A stretch of DNA of 57,629 bases from Nitrososphaeraceae archaeon (GCA_021325295.1 JAJPHM010000005.1:1-57629), one strand, 5' to 3'. Positions 25,401-33,263 are shown, counted from the first letter of the stretch. Numbers and translations are program-made. The notes: generated from the letters alone by a model not told the origin.

Positions 25401-25847
25401 CTATTGCGGCTTCATGTGGAAGACTTTGTCCGGCTTTATTTTCAGCATAATCCTTTCTTCTCCTGGGCCTCTAAGAGGATATTTATCAACGCCCAGGTAT
25501 TTCTTTGCAAGCTTGTCTATGTTGGGATCGGCTCCCTGCGTGACCTGCTCTACCACCCTGCCTCTGATAGTTGCTGCATGGTATGGATTGTTTCTGTCAA
25601 TGATTGCGACTGCTACACGCGAGTCGCGGCTTACGTTCTTTTGCTTGACCCTGCCCTTCGCAGTATTGATTATAATGTAATTGTTTTTTTCGTCTATGTC
25701 AACCCACGTGGGAGTAATCTGGGGGGAGCCGTCTGGCATGAGAGTTGCTACAAATGCAAAGTTTTTGTCCTGAAATAGCGGCAAGACATCCGGTCCGATC
25801 CCCGCCTTTCCATTACCCTGCTTGGCTGTGTTTTTTGACATTATCAT
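25401..25847 (-). CDS. PPOX-class, probably F420-dependent, oxidoreductase
   Basis: 148 residues (start at Met1 or Met3). The split-barrel flavin/F420-binding fold is visible: the F-A-x-V-A-T-x-x-x-D-G-S-P-Q-I-T-P-T-W-V-D block, then NYIIINTAKGRVKQKNVSRD, VAVAIIDRNNPYHAATIRGR. TPTWVD and KGRxKxKN are typical of TIGR03618-type F420-binding proteins. Archaea of this group make F420, so reduction of a small organic substrate with F420H2 is likely. The gene is convergent with the alcohol dehydrogenase; no partner suggests the substrate. Confidence 0.87.
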   Translation of the reverse strand: MIMSKNTAKQGNGKAGIGPDVLPLFQDKNFAFVATLMPDGSPQITPTWVDIDEKNNYIIINTAKGRVKQKNVSRDSRVAVAIIDRNNPYHAATIRGRVVEQVTQGADPNIDKLAKKYLGVDKYPLRGPGEERIMLKIKPDKVFHMKPQ

Positions 25848-25904
25848 TGTAGGGGACTTATTCCTAATAAAGTATTGAGGTAAGTTTTGCTCACTGCAGT
25901 GTAT

Positions 25905-26081
25905 TCAACGGTTTTTAGATATTTTGCGCTCTACCAGCTCACTGCCAACATACTCGTAGTGATTGTAAAAGCATCGGATATGCCAGGTGGTTTGGCTTCC
26001 ATCGACAAGAACCCTGAATTCGTCTTCTCCAATCGTTGCCTTGCAGCCTGCACAGAACTCTTCTTTTCTCTTACTCTGCAT
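25905..26081 (-). CDS. Small zinc-binding protein (CxxC...HxxC)
   Basis: 58 residues from the ATG at 26081; a TATA box on the minus strand (complement of 26103-26112) is centred 27 nt upstream, which decides this start over a TTG at 26105. C-A-G-C at about residues 10-13 and H-I-R-C at about 34-37, separated by a beta hairpin, make a LIM-like or PARP-like zinc knuckle. It is basic at both ends. No family named; a nucleic-acid or protein adaptor role is possible. Confidence 0.62.
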   Translation of the reverse strand: MQSKRKEEFCAGCKATIGEDEFRVLVDGSQTTWHIRCFYNHYEYVGSELVERKISKNR

Positions 26082-26229
26082 TTCCAACAACTGGCACCGG
26101 TGCAATAATACGTGATTGCGGTATATTATTCATAATGCAGTCTTTAGCCAACGGATCCCAAGATATGATACAAGATGCTCAAAAAGGATAAATCAGACAA
26201 TCAAGCAAGGCTGCGGCGTAAATTCACGC

Positions 26230-26529
26230 TTGAATACAAGCAAGATTAGAGATGCTATTGCAGGCAAGCAGATTATCGAATTTACATACAAAGGCTACTT
26301 GAGGATAGCGGAGCCCCATGTTTACGGCATAAAAAATGGAAAGAGACAATTGCTGGTATATCAGATCGGTGGAACTAGCTCTTCAGGCAGGATTCCTGAC
26401 TGGCGAAGAATCGAAATCGATGCCATCCAAGGACTGAGGACCACCGGACAAAAGTTTTCAGAGGTCAGAGAGTTACCATCTGGCGATGCTGAGCAAGATT
26501 GGGATACCATAATTTCCAAGGCAAAATAA
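26230..26529 (+). CDS. WYL-like domain protein
   Basis: About 99 residues from the TTG at 26230; the frame is open back to 26116 but the first 38 residues overlap a likely promoter and are not protein-like. IRDAIAGKQIIEFTYKGYLR, EPHVYGIKNGKRQLLVYQ and the later IDAIQGLRTTGQKFSEVR correspond to a WYL fold (ligand-binding beta-barrel of bacterial regulators), here without a DNA-binding domain. Thaumarchaea carry several such mini-WYL proteins. Ligand unknown. Confidence 0.6.
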   Translation: MNTSKIRDAIAGKQIIEFTYKGYLRIAEPHVYGIKNGKRQLLVYQIGGTSSSGRIPDWRRIEIDAIQGLRTTGQKFSEVRELPSGDAEQDWDTIISKAK

Positions 26530-26629
26530 TCTCTAGCATACTGTGGTAGTAGACTGCTCAGTCAAATCATTTGATGAAGTTGGGACGCTTCCCGGTTCGT
26601 TACAATTGAACCGATAACTACTAATTCTA

Positions 26630-26917
26630 GTGGACGCTAGATCGATACAATTGGATAAATGCGATAAATGCGGTCTGACTATACATCCAAATTTTAAGGG
26701 ACACCATAAATGCGGATATGCAAACTGCCCTGTTTGCAAGGAGGCCGTGTCAAGTTCAGGTTATTGGAGCCACCTCAGGTCACACCCGGGGCATGAAAAT
26801 GCAGCTCCGCCTCCGAGGAGAACGCCTACTCCGCAAGCTGCCAATCAGAGCACAATGGCAGGCAGGCCCACTACAGCAAGACCAAGACCTAGCCGGGCTG
26901 GAAAGGAAAGGCAATAG
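26630..26917 (+). CDS. Small zinc-finger protein with a basic Pro/Arg tail
   Basis: 95 residues from a GTG. Cys/His clusters: CDKCGLTIHPNFKGHHKCGY then CPVCKEAVSSSGYWSHLRSH, that is CxxC with H-x3-C-type partners and a C2H2-like finger (C-x2-C-x10-H-x3-H). The last 35 residues are Pro/Arg/Thr-rich and disordered. It may bind nucleic acid through the fingers with help from the tail. No named family. Confidence 0.62.
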   Translation: MDARSIQLDKCDKCGLTIHPNFKGHHKCGYANCPVCKEAVSSSGYWSHLRSHPGHENAAPPPRRTPTPQAANQSTMAGRPTTARPRPSRAGKERQ

Positions 26918-26988
26918 ATAGTCTAGTTTTTCAAGATTATTTTTCATTTTGTCATTCCCGCTTTTCTATTTTAATTTGGCAAGCTATT

Positions 26989-26999
26989 CTTAAATAAAA
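26989..26999 (+). promoter_or_regulatory. Strong TATA box ahead of a 16-codon frame
   Basis: CTTAAATAAAA is a near-ideal archaeal TATA box, centred about 26 nt before the GTG at 27020. Confidence 0.5.
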
Positions 27000-27019
27000 G
27001 AGCAACGTTTCAAAGGATC

Positions 27020-27070
27020 GTGGCAGCCAAAAAGAAAACAAGTGCAAAGAAAAAACCATCGAAAAAGTGA
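27020..27070 (+). CDS. 16-residue lysine-rich micro-protein (tentative)
   Basis: GTG-GCA-GCC then AAG/AAA-rich codons to TGA give a peptide of the form AAKKKTSAKKKPSKK, resembling the Lys/Ala/Pro tails of histone H1 or bacterial HU tails. The start lies 26 nt after a strong TATA box, as in real leaderless genes, and a T-rich stretch follows within 100 nt. Nothing else in this gap explains the promoter. It could bind nucleic acid, or the transcript may be a non-coding RNA. Confidence 0.4.
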   Translation: MAAKKKTSAKKKPSKK

Positions 27071-27252
27071 TTTGCGGTATCCGCCGATCAAAGATCGATT
27101 TTGCTTCTGAGTGATATCCTAGTTTTGACCTTCCGCAATTTTTTCATTCATGATTTGTTTTTATTTTTTGTCTTGTGGGCTGTAAACAAATGCTTTTCAA
27201 ATCGCTTCTCTTGCTCGAGCGCATGCAGCGTGATGTCACACGATCGCCCAAC

Positions 27253-27262
27253 ATTTTAATAT
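27253..27262 (+). promoter_or_regulatory. TATA box of the His/Cys-rich mini-protein
   Basis: ATTTTAATAT is centred 27 nt before the ATG at 27284 and supports this otherwise unremarkable short frame. Confidence 0.5.
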
Positions 27263-27283
27263 GCCAAGCAGGCATCGGAGCCC

Positions 27284-27439
27284 ATGCAAGGCGTTCAGAA
27301 AACAAAGTGTGTTTCGTGCGGAATAATGTTCATGTCAGAGTCAGGTGCCAAGACATGCCCATCATGTTCTGGCGGCCACGGTCATGATCATGGCCATGGT
27401 GAACATCATGGAATGGGCGGCTGCGGATGCGGCCACTGA
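27284..27439 (+). CDS. 51-residue His/Cys-rich metal-binding protein
   Basis: ATG to TGA. The N-half is a zinc ribbon (C9-x2-C12 and C25-x2-C28); the C-half is a run of His and Gly (GGHGHDHGHGEHHGMGG) ending CGCGH. The ribbon should hold zinc; the His-rich tail resembles nickel/copper/zinc stores and metallochaperones. A TATA box 27 nt upstream points to a leaderless gene. Copper handling would suit this organism but is inference. Confidence 0.62.
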   Translation: MQGVQKTKCVSCGIMFMSESGAKTCPSCSGGHGHDHGHGEHHGMGGCGCGH

Positions 27440-27525
27440 CCTTTTCTTTTGATTGCATTAGCAGATTTGCAGATCTCATAACACCGGCTTGAGATTGCTA
27501 TTATACTTGAATGGCCAATATTATA

Positions 27526-28134
27526 ATGGTGGAAACTCCAAAAAAGGAGAGCGACGCAAGTGTTGCCGAAAGCCCTAGAAGCCTTTTACGGAGGATGAGA
27601 ATATCTTTTCTTGCAAGCTCTGCCCTAGTACTCGTATTTGCAGCAAGTTATGGATATTTGGAATATTATTATATCAACGATCCTGTGCAGGGAAAGACTG
27701 CCAACCTTACAGTCGGAGGAGGGGCGCACAGAGTAGCTACTCCTGTAATAGGTGGCCTGTATTCATACCATCTATTCCCTATGATGCTAATCTTTATTCT
27801 GACCGGTTTTGGACCATTTTTTGACAGCATCAGCTTTAACATTTTGGGCAGGCACAAAAGGGAAAAGACTGCAGCGCTTGGCGTGGCAAATGTCATCTCT
27901 GCCGTCATGGTTGAGGATTTATCATGGTTTTTCTATAGGTGGTGGCTTCCCCTTGACATCGATCCAAAGAAAGGCCTGCTCATGCAGGCTTCGGATTGGA
28001 CCACACGCAGCCTCGGTGGTCTGCCTATCCATAACCTGGGGGCCTTTGGTAATTTTGTGATACCATACTGGTACCTTGCTGCAATCGCGATAGCTGGTTT
28101 CTGCTACTATATTGCCTTCAGAAGGCCTCGATAG
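27526..28134 (+). CDS. Multi-spanning membrane protein, paralogue of the one at 12116-12631
   Basis: About 202 residues from the ATG at 27526, chosen over 27511 because TTATACTT is centred about 23 nt before it. After a polar N-terminus there are hydrophobic helices at about 25-45, 80-100, 125-145 and 175-195. It shares LEYYYI, the SYHLFPMMLIF turn, MVEDLSWFF and PYWYLAAIAI positions with the protein at 12116-12631. The Tyr/Trp/His and Glu-Asp residues inside helices may form an active site. No family named. Confidence 0.7.
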   Translation: MVETPKKESDASVAESPRSLLRRMRISFLASSALVLVFAASYGYLEYYYINDPVQGKTANLTVGGGAHRVATPVIGGLYSYHLFPMMLIFILTGFGPFFDSISFNILGRHKREKTAALGVANVISAVMVEDLSWFFYRWWLPLDIDPKKGLLMQASDWTTRSLGGLPIHNLGAFGNFVIPYWYLAAIAIAGFCYYIAFRRPR

Positions 28135-28692
28135 CTATTCATCGAGAGCCTGCTGGAACGGCTGATTGCATAAGGCTGATAAAATTTGAGCGTGGTCATA
28201 GTCGTTTTTCAGGCGTTTCTGGGTAATTTGCAGCAGTTAGAGTGGGTTTTAGTGCATTTTAAGCTCTGATTAGTGCAGGAATGCAGCTTTTGTGCCTTTA
28301 TCTTGTGTACAAAATGGTTTGCAATGGGCAGAGCTGAGGCGAGACTTGCATCCGAGGGTGATACAAGATGCATTTGCAGGCAAATAACTTCAATTTGAGC
28401 TGATTTTCACTATGTTTTCATCATTTTTTTCTAACGATTCACCAACCAACACCGAAACGACCGGTTGCACGGCTGCTGTATAACTTGTGCTCAGCAAGCG
28501 ACCGCAACTTTGCTATCGCAAGATAACCATGAGACATGTTGATTATTGCCATTCATACACCCCTTATCTTACGCTGCCCTACCTTACCTTACTTTCCACA
28601 TTCCAGTATAAAAGAACTAATTTTAGTTTAGGATCGCCAAACCAAAACTCGTGGGTTCCATTTTTTCCGGACTGTCCACTTCAATAGATTGA
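28135..28692. other. Gene-free stretch of about 560 nt with an orphan TATA box
   Basis: No frame here has protein character. A TATA-like AGTATAAAAG at 28606-28615 on the plus strand has no gene after it; transcription from it would run into the 3' end of the convergent esterase gene. A small RNA is possible. Nothing else is seen. Confidence 0.3.
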
Positions 28693-29709
28693 TCATGTGC
28701 TGCCATCCTGTCCGCCCAGTGCTCCAGATATTTTTGCAAGCGATACGTCGTATCTGTGGTCTATTTTCCGGTGGCCCCCAGAGTGCTCTTCATAATAATG
28801 AGGCACGCCTCCCCTGGCAAGCTTGGCGTGTACCATCCTGCATCCCCACTGCATATTGTATTCGTCTCTTGTACCGCAGTCAATATACACCAGCTTGAGG
28901 CGCTTGAGGTTCTCGCAGTATTTTTGGTCTTCAAGCATCCTGACAGGATCCGAGGCAAGCCACCTGTTCCAGACATCCTGGCGCATCTCGCCAGTATCCA
29001 GGTCAAATGGCAAGTCGACAGAAAGGGGTGATTTTGGGTTTGGCGAATAGTGGGCAGCCATCCCCAGGATGTTGAGTGCCACAAGGTCGTCTCTGTTCTG
29101 GTACTTGTCTGGCTTGGACCAAAAGCTTTCAAACCACTTGGCAGGACCTCCAGCTTTTCTGAAAACCTCCAGAGCCTTTGGAAAATCAGGCAGGTAGCAG
29201 TACTCGAATGCAGAATCGCCAGAGTGGTCGGCCAGAGCCTGAAAAACATCAGGGTGGCGCATCCCAAGTACAAGCGAGCCGTAGCCTCCCGAAGAGTGGC
29301 CCATTATGGCACAGTTTGCAACATTGTATTCTCTGCGAATAAACGGTATCAGCTCTTTTACGATATAGTCCTCATACATGCCTGTTGCTTCAGAGTTGAT
29401 GTACTGGTTTCCGCCAAACCTTGTAAAGCCATCCACAAGCACTATTATCATGGGTGAGCATTTGCTCTCAGAGACCAGCCTGTCCATTCTCTGCGCCATG
29501 TTCTCGCTGAAAGGATCTGCGTTTAGCATCATTATGCCGGTGCCTCCGTAGCCGGCCAGATAAAAGACGGCAGTATATCCTGCCTGCTCTGTGCTGGAAT
29601 ACCCAGCCGGGGTATAGACCAGTACATCCCTGATAAAAGGGTCTCCCAGCGGGTTGTCTTTGAGGGCAGTGCTTTCAAACTTGTGTGATTGTATCTTGCC
29701 TTTTTGCAA
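28693..29709 (-). CDS. Alpha/beta-hydrolase esterase (esterase D/enterochelin-esterase type)
   Basis: 338 residues from a TTG start. The nucleophile elbow G137-H-S-S139-G-G is clear, with an oxyanion loop near AVFYLAGYGGTG, a likely acid in YIDCGTRDEYNMQWG and catalytic His in EEHSGGHRKIDHRY. The order and size match the esterase D/S-formylglutathione hydrolase superfamily. There is no signal peptide, so it acts in the cytoplasm. The acyl substrate is unknown. Stand-alone gene. Confidence 0.85.
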   Translation of the reverse strand: MQKGKIQSHKFESTALKDNPLGDPFIRDVLVYTPAGYSSTEQAGYTAVFYLAGYGGTGIMMLNADPFSENMAQRMDRLVSESKCSPMIIVLVDGFTRFGGNQYINSEATGMYEDYIVKELIPFIRREYNVANCAIMGHSSGGYGSLVLGMRHPDVFQALADHSGDSAFEYCYLPDFPKALEVFRKAGGPAKWFESFWSKPDKYQNRDDLVALNILGMAAHYSPNPKSPLSVDLPFDLDTGEMRQDVWNRWLASDPVRMLEDQKYCENLKRLKLVYIDCGTRDEYNMQWGCRMVHAKLARGGVPHYYEEHSGGHRKIDHRYDVSLAKISGALGGQDGST

Positions 29710-29814
29710 TTCTGCTGATTATCGACAAGCTCCCAAATAGGCGTTTTGCCTGAAGCTTCCGCTCCTGATTATTGGATAATGAAATGGGTTCGGGTATGTA
29801 GTACAGCAGGTACG

Positions 29815-29848
29815 CTGCTGATATGACTGCTGATATGACTGCTGATAG
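29815..29848. repeat. 12-bp tandem repeat, nearly three copies
   Basis: CTGCTGATATGA occurs twice head to tail (29815-29826, 29827-29838), followed by CTGCTGATAG. It lies in the gap after the esterase start. Short direct repeats like this usually arise by slippage; an operator role is possible but unsupported. Confidence 0.6.
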
Positions 29849-29877
29849 GGGCAGAAATTGTTGCTTGCCCTAGCAGT

Positions 29878-30066
29878 TTAGGATTGCGGCGTATATTTTG
29901 TGCATTCACATTTCTTTGGCGGGCCTGCACCTGTGTCACCCGTATCTGCCAGACATCTGCCCAGATATCCATGCTGCCAGTCAGGGTGGCTGCATGTGCA
30001 TGGCGGAGCCTTCCTTACAAAGCGCTCAAGATCGTCAGCCGTGTTGGTGGCAGACATGTAATTCAT
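29878..30066 (-). CDS. Small cysteine-rich (CxC...C...CxC) zinc-binding protein
   Basis: 62 residues from ATG (or the ATG at 30057). The core is CTCSHPDWQHGYLGRCLADT, then a Gly/Pro stretch and CECTKY: C-x-C-x-H...H...C...C-x-C, a compact zinc site of a type seen in small archaeal proteins. A TATA-like TAAATATTC lies about 30-40 nt upstream on this strand. The plus-strand frame over the same bases is less convincing. Function unknown. Confidence 0.58.
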   Translation of the reverse strand: MNYMSATNTADDLERFVRKAPPCTCSHPDWQHGYLGRCLADTGDTGAGPPKKCECTKYTPQS

Positions 30067-30259
30067 TCACGCTCGTCAATTGAAGGACAGACAGAATATT
30101 TACGGGATAGCGAATCAAAGCCATTGAAAAAACAAGTGGAAAAATAATACAGAAAAATCATGCTGATGGGTATAATGCAGTGCAGCGCAGCAGTAACAGA
30201 TTTAAGTTGTTAATGACTGAGCCATCCCTGTCAGCAAGCTGCAAAAGGGCAGAAGCTAA

Positions 30260-30520
30260 ATGGATGACAAACAGATCATAATCGCAGGGTTTATCTTTCT
30301 TGCATTTGGGGGCTTTATGCTTGCCTGGTCCACAATCAGGCTCGAAGACTATAATGTAGTATCTGCCCAGCTTACAAGGTCATCGCCGATATACCAGCAG
30401 GCGTATGAGAATCTCGATGCCCTGCAAATGATATCAAGCTATGTGCTTGTAGGAGGAATAGCCTGCGCAGGGTATGGATTCATAAAGAGAAGAAAGAGGC
30501 TGCAGTATCGCGCCACATAA
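30260..30520 (+). CDS. Small two-helix membrane protein
   Basis: 86 residues from ATG. Hydrophobic helices at about 6-25 and 57-76 flank a polar loop of 30 residues; the C-terminus is basic (KRRKRLQYR), fixing it in the cytoplasm. The layout resembles the many small helical-hairpin proteins in thaumarchaeal genomes. No family recognised. Confidence 0.62.
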   Translation: MDDKQIIIAGFIFLAFGGFMLAWSTIRLEDYNVVSAQLTRSSPIYQQAYENLDALQMISSYVLVGGIACAGYGFIKRRKRLQYRAT

Positions 30521-30611
30521 CCAATTGATTATTGGAATAGCATGATTCTGTCGATTTTCATTTTCTCTTTTTTTCTCCTCTAAGCTCCTCTTTCCTTGAG
30601 CTCACCCTGCA

Positions 30612-30857
30612 TCAATTGGCAATAAACTCCAATCCTTCTGGCGTGATGCTATAGCGCTTGAGATTTTCACTGTACTGTAAGAGACCCTGTGCGACAAGCC
30701 TTGTGAGAAATGCCGAAGCGTCTCTGTCTGGAAGAAATGCTGCATTCATTATTCTCAGTTTGTCCACACCCTCGCCTGCTTCTGCACAGATATGCAAAAT
30801 TTCATTCATGACCTGCTCTTCGCTTCTTTTACGAGACAAGCTCTGCCATTGCAGCAA
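30612..30857 (-). CDS. Winged-helix transcriptional regulator (small archaeal type)
   Basis: 81 residues. Helix-turn-helix and wing are visible: EILHICAEAGEGVDKLRIMN, then ASAFLTRLVAQGLLQY, and the wing LKRYSITPEGLEFI. This matches the small winged-helix proteins that are greatly expanded in Thaumarchaeota. A TATA-like box lies about 20 nt upstream of the TTG start; an inner ATG at 30809 is an alternative. Target genes are unknown. Confidence 0.75.
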   Translation of the reverse strand: MLQWQSLSRKRSEEQVMNEILHICAEAGEGVDKLRIMNAAFLPDRDASAFLTRLVAQGLLQYSENLKRYSITPEGLEFIAN

Positions 30858-31036
30858 GGGTTTGATTTGATATTAAATGGTGACAGAGGATTATTCTAGC
30901 TGGTCAATCAGTCAGTCACAATCTGCCCCGTTACAAAATGGCATCATCAGCCATTGGTTAGCGGCACAATCCCGAATAACTGCTGTACCAAGCACAAGCC
31001 AACTTTTCTGATGCTCAGCATGCATCCACAGATGCC

Positions 31037-31360
31037 CTAGACTGTCGTCTGAACCTGAGGTATCTTAAATAATGCAACAAGTTCTTTGTAGCGAGCCACA
31101 AAATCTTTGCCCTTGTCTGTGGTCCTGTAAAAATGCCGCCTTGAAGTAGGGTAAACCCTCGTCATATGTAGCATTCCGCAACGTACAAGAAAATCAAGAT
31201 ATTCTTTCAATTGCCTGGAGTTCAGGCCAGTTTCATACATGACATGAGTCTTGAATCTGTTTTTGTCGCATAACTCAAGTATCCGGTAAATGATCTCGAG
31301 CCATCCCCTATTGGCCCAGCCATCTGAATCAATAGGCATGCAACAAAAAGGCCCGTGCAT
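31037..31360 (-). CDS. Winged-helix transcriptional regulator
   Basis: 107 residues. After a short N-terminal extension with two Cys, the fold reads IIYRILELCDKNRFKTHVMY, LNSRQLKEYLDFLVRCGML, and the wing RRHFYRTTDKGKDFVARYKE. It is of the same class as the gene at 30612-30857 but not a close copy. Likely a DNA-binding repressor or activator. It could control the AmoB-like/membrane-protein genes next to it, but no operator is evident. Confidence 0.78.
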   Translation of the reverse strand: MHGPFCCMPIDSDGWANRGWLEIIYRILELCDKNRFKTHVMYETGLNSRQLKEYLDFLVRCGMLHMTRVYPTSRRHFYRTTDKGKDFVARYKELVALFKIPQVQTTV

Positions 31361-31498
31361 TTACTTAAGGCTTTAGCTGGTCTCCTGCTGCGGCGTGACC
31401 AAACTTCAGGTCAAGTCAATTCAAATCAAGGTAGATCAAAGAAAGATGATTGCCATGTCGTCCATCCTGTGTGCAGCCATTTGCACCTTGTTATATTA

Positions 31499-31660
31499 TT
31501 ATCTTCTCTTTGCAAGGTACCATCCGCCTGCAGCCACGGCCAGAATTATTATGAATATTCCAACAAACAACGGCGCAAGCAGTTTTATTACAAAGCCAAC
31601 TATTGCGACTAGTATTATCAGCGCGATAATACCGACAATTACTGCTCCTATGATGCCCAC
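31499..31660 (-). CDS. 53-residue two-helix membrane protein
   Basis: GTG at 31660 to TAA at 31499-31501 (minus strand). The peptide is almost all hydrophobic: two helices at about 2-24 and 28-46, ending GGWYLAKRR. An AT-rich TATA box (complement of 31683-31695) is 25-30 nt upstream. The two longer frames over these bases on other readings are less regular. It lies downstream of the AmoB-like gene on the same strand. It could be a small partner in a membrane complex, but nothing shows that directly. Confidence 0.55.
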   Translation of the reverse strand: MGIIGAVIVGIIALIILVAIVGFVIKLLAPLFVGIFIIILAVAAGGWYLAKRR

Positions 31661-31682
31661 GGTAACAATGGCGCAACAGACC

Positions 31683-31695
31683 TTATCTTTATTTT
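31683..31695 (-). promoter_or_regulatory. TATA box of the 53-residue membrane protein
   Basis: On the minus strand AAAATAAAGATAA lies about 25-35 nt before the GTG at 31660 and supports leaderless expression. Confidence 0.45.
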
Positions 31696-31919
31696 AGATA
31701 AATATTAGCTGCGTAAGGAGTAAGAAGCAGTACTGCAGTTAAATGGCATAGCAAAAGCAAAGAACCACTATGATTTGCAAGCAAATGTGAAGTGCTTTGC
31801 AAATACCGTTACAGGTTCTGCAACCAACAACATTGGGATATGGCAGTATAACAATGCCAGCAATCATAGGACAAGTGGCAAACTTGTTCTCTTTCTCAAC
31901 CAGCAACGTCTTCCCCTAG

Positions 31920-33086
31920 TTATTCTGAAAATGTTACAGGACTTACCGATTTGCCGCTATCCTTGCGTCTTTGTCTCCTTCTAAGCTCAGATAATATGAT
32001 GTAAATTGCAACTGCAGAGTTGATAGATATCAGATTTACCGATGTAAAGAAAACCAAGAAAGCCGACAGGAATCCAAGCCATGAAGGAATGGCGTTGACC
32101 AAGCTTCCAATTGCAGGAATGTATGTCCCAAAGAGCAAAAAACGGCTGATATCAAATTGTGGCTGTAAAGAAGAGATATTGGCAAATAGCGGAACAAGAT
32201 AGAATAAGGCACTAGCTACTGACGTTCCAACTGAAAATCCTACATGCAGTCTTTTCGGCCTTGCAATAGATGCCATGCAGCTGCCAAACGTTATTGCAGC
32301 AATTGCCGCAGCCATAGCTAATACGAGGCCCAACCTAGATTCAAAAGGGAACAAATACGATGAATAGGCAGCCAGCGCAAACCAGAATAATATTGCAGAT
32401 AACCACATAACCTCAAGCGAACATTTCAATGCAAAGTATATCCTGATGCCTTTTTCGACTCTGTTCATACGAATTTGCTTTTTCTTGGCCAAGCTCAATG
32501 CTTTCGTTACCAAGAATACAAGTACACCCACTCCGATAACAAGTGGCAGATACAACTGAGTGAATTCACCTAAGGTTGGCGCCGTAGAACCTGTGACCAC
32601 CACTGTTTGTCCCGGGCCAATGAACTGGTGTACATCAGAAATGAATAGAGAATGGACATGATATGTTCCTGCCTTCAATGGATAAAGAGTAATCTGGTAG
32701 CCCAGCGATTCGTGCGGTCTTAGAATAACAGGATTTGTCAAATTATAAGCTATTTTGAAATACATGCCATCTTCTTGTTTGGCCATTGGGTATTGAGCCT
32801 CAAGCAGCAGGCTATTAACGATGTCATAATCGCCACTGACATAGACGTATGGCGATAGCTTGACTGGGAAATCTGCCCTATTTTTCAAAGTGCCTAAAAT
32901 CTCAAATGAGCCGTCTGTATCGGAAGTTTGGTTAGAGAACTGCTCATTATCTATGCGTATCAACGGAGCAAAAAAGATGGGACCGATGCCATGGCCATAG
33001 GCATTTCTTGCTGATATCGGGATGACAACCAGCAAGCAGGCTACCATCATTCCAATAAACAAGACTGAGGCAGCTACCTTTATCAT
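31920..33086 (-). CDS. AmoB/PmoB-like copper protein fused to a multi-spanning membrane domain
   Basis: 388 residues. The signal peptide ends ...ARNAYG so the exported part begins near H32 (HGIGPIFFAPLIRIDNEQFS). Residues 40-166 follow archaeal AmoB: IRIDNEQFSNQT, GTLKNRADFPVKL, the Y142-H-V-H145 motif and GPGQTVVVTG (157-166). In PmoB the mononuclear/dinuclear copper site uses an N-terminal His plus an HxH pair; here H32, H143 and H145 correspond. A membrane helix at about 178-196 is followed by a basic loop and about five or six more helices (215-375), which canonical archaeal AmoB (about 190 residues) lacks. No amoA or amoC is in the window. It is therefore a divergent AmoB paralogue; copper binding is likely, ammonia oxidation is not shown. 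Confidence 0.75.
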   Translation of the reverse strand: MIKVAASVLFIGMMVACLLVVIPISARNAYGHGIGPIFFAPLIRIDNEQFSNQTSDTDGSFEILGTLKNRADFPVKLSPYVYVSGDYDIVNSLLLEAQYPMAKQEDGMYFKIAYNLTNPVILRPHESLGYQITLYPLKAGTYHVHSLFISDVHQFIGPGQTVVVTGSTAPTLGEFTQLYLPLVIGVGVLVFLVTKALSLAKKKQIRMNRVEKGIRIYFALKCSLEVMWLSAILFWFALAAYSSYLFPFESRLGLVLAMAAAIAAITFGSCMASIARPKRLHVGFSVGTSVASALFYLVPLFANISSLQPQFDISRFLLFGTYIPAIGSLVNAIPSWLGFLSAFLVFFTSVNLISINSAVAIYIILSELRRRQRRKDSGKSVSPVTFSE

Positions 33087-33105
33087 TCCCTATAATCTAG
33101 TGGTG

Positions 33106-33118
33106 AATTTTCCATATA
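33106..33118 (-). promoter_or_regulatory. TATA box of the AmoB-like gene
   Basis: On the minus strand TATATGGAAAATT is centred about 26 nt before the ATG at 33086. Confidence 0.45.
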
Positions 33119-33233
33119 CGCCTTGTTTTAGAACAAATAGATCAATAGGAGTATTACCCGTATTTTAAAATACTAATAATCTGAGTCTGAAAATATTTCG
33201 GAGATAATGGCTTGGTTCATCGTCTAGAAAATC

Positions 33234-33245
33234 TTTTTAATAAAG
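33234..33245 (+). promoter_or_regulatory. TATA box of the first PEFG-CTERM gene
   Basis: TTTTTAATAAAG is centred about 25 nt before the ATG at 33264; together with the box at 33106-33118 it makes a divergent promoter pair. Confidence 0.5.
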
Positions 33246-33263
33246 GCATTCTAGGATCGGGTT

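Noticed and set aside
29769-29972. Minus-strand frame with ISSHISSHISS repeats
   Set aside because: The repeats are just the translation of the 12-bp tandem repeat, and the upstream half is another reading of the zinc-binding gene at 29878-30066.
31395-31697. 100-codon hydrophobic frame on the plus strand
   Set aside because: It is the mirror of the better minus-strand two-helix protein at 31499-31660, which has a TATA box and a normal basic end.
31724-31984. Open plus-strand frame with TVTGSATNNIGIWQYNNASN-like surface-protein character
   Set aside because: It has no usable start codon or promoter, and its end overlaps the AmoB-like gene on the other strand; it may be a remnant but is too weak to list.
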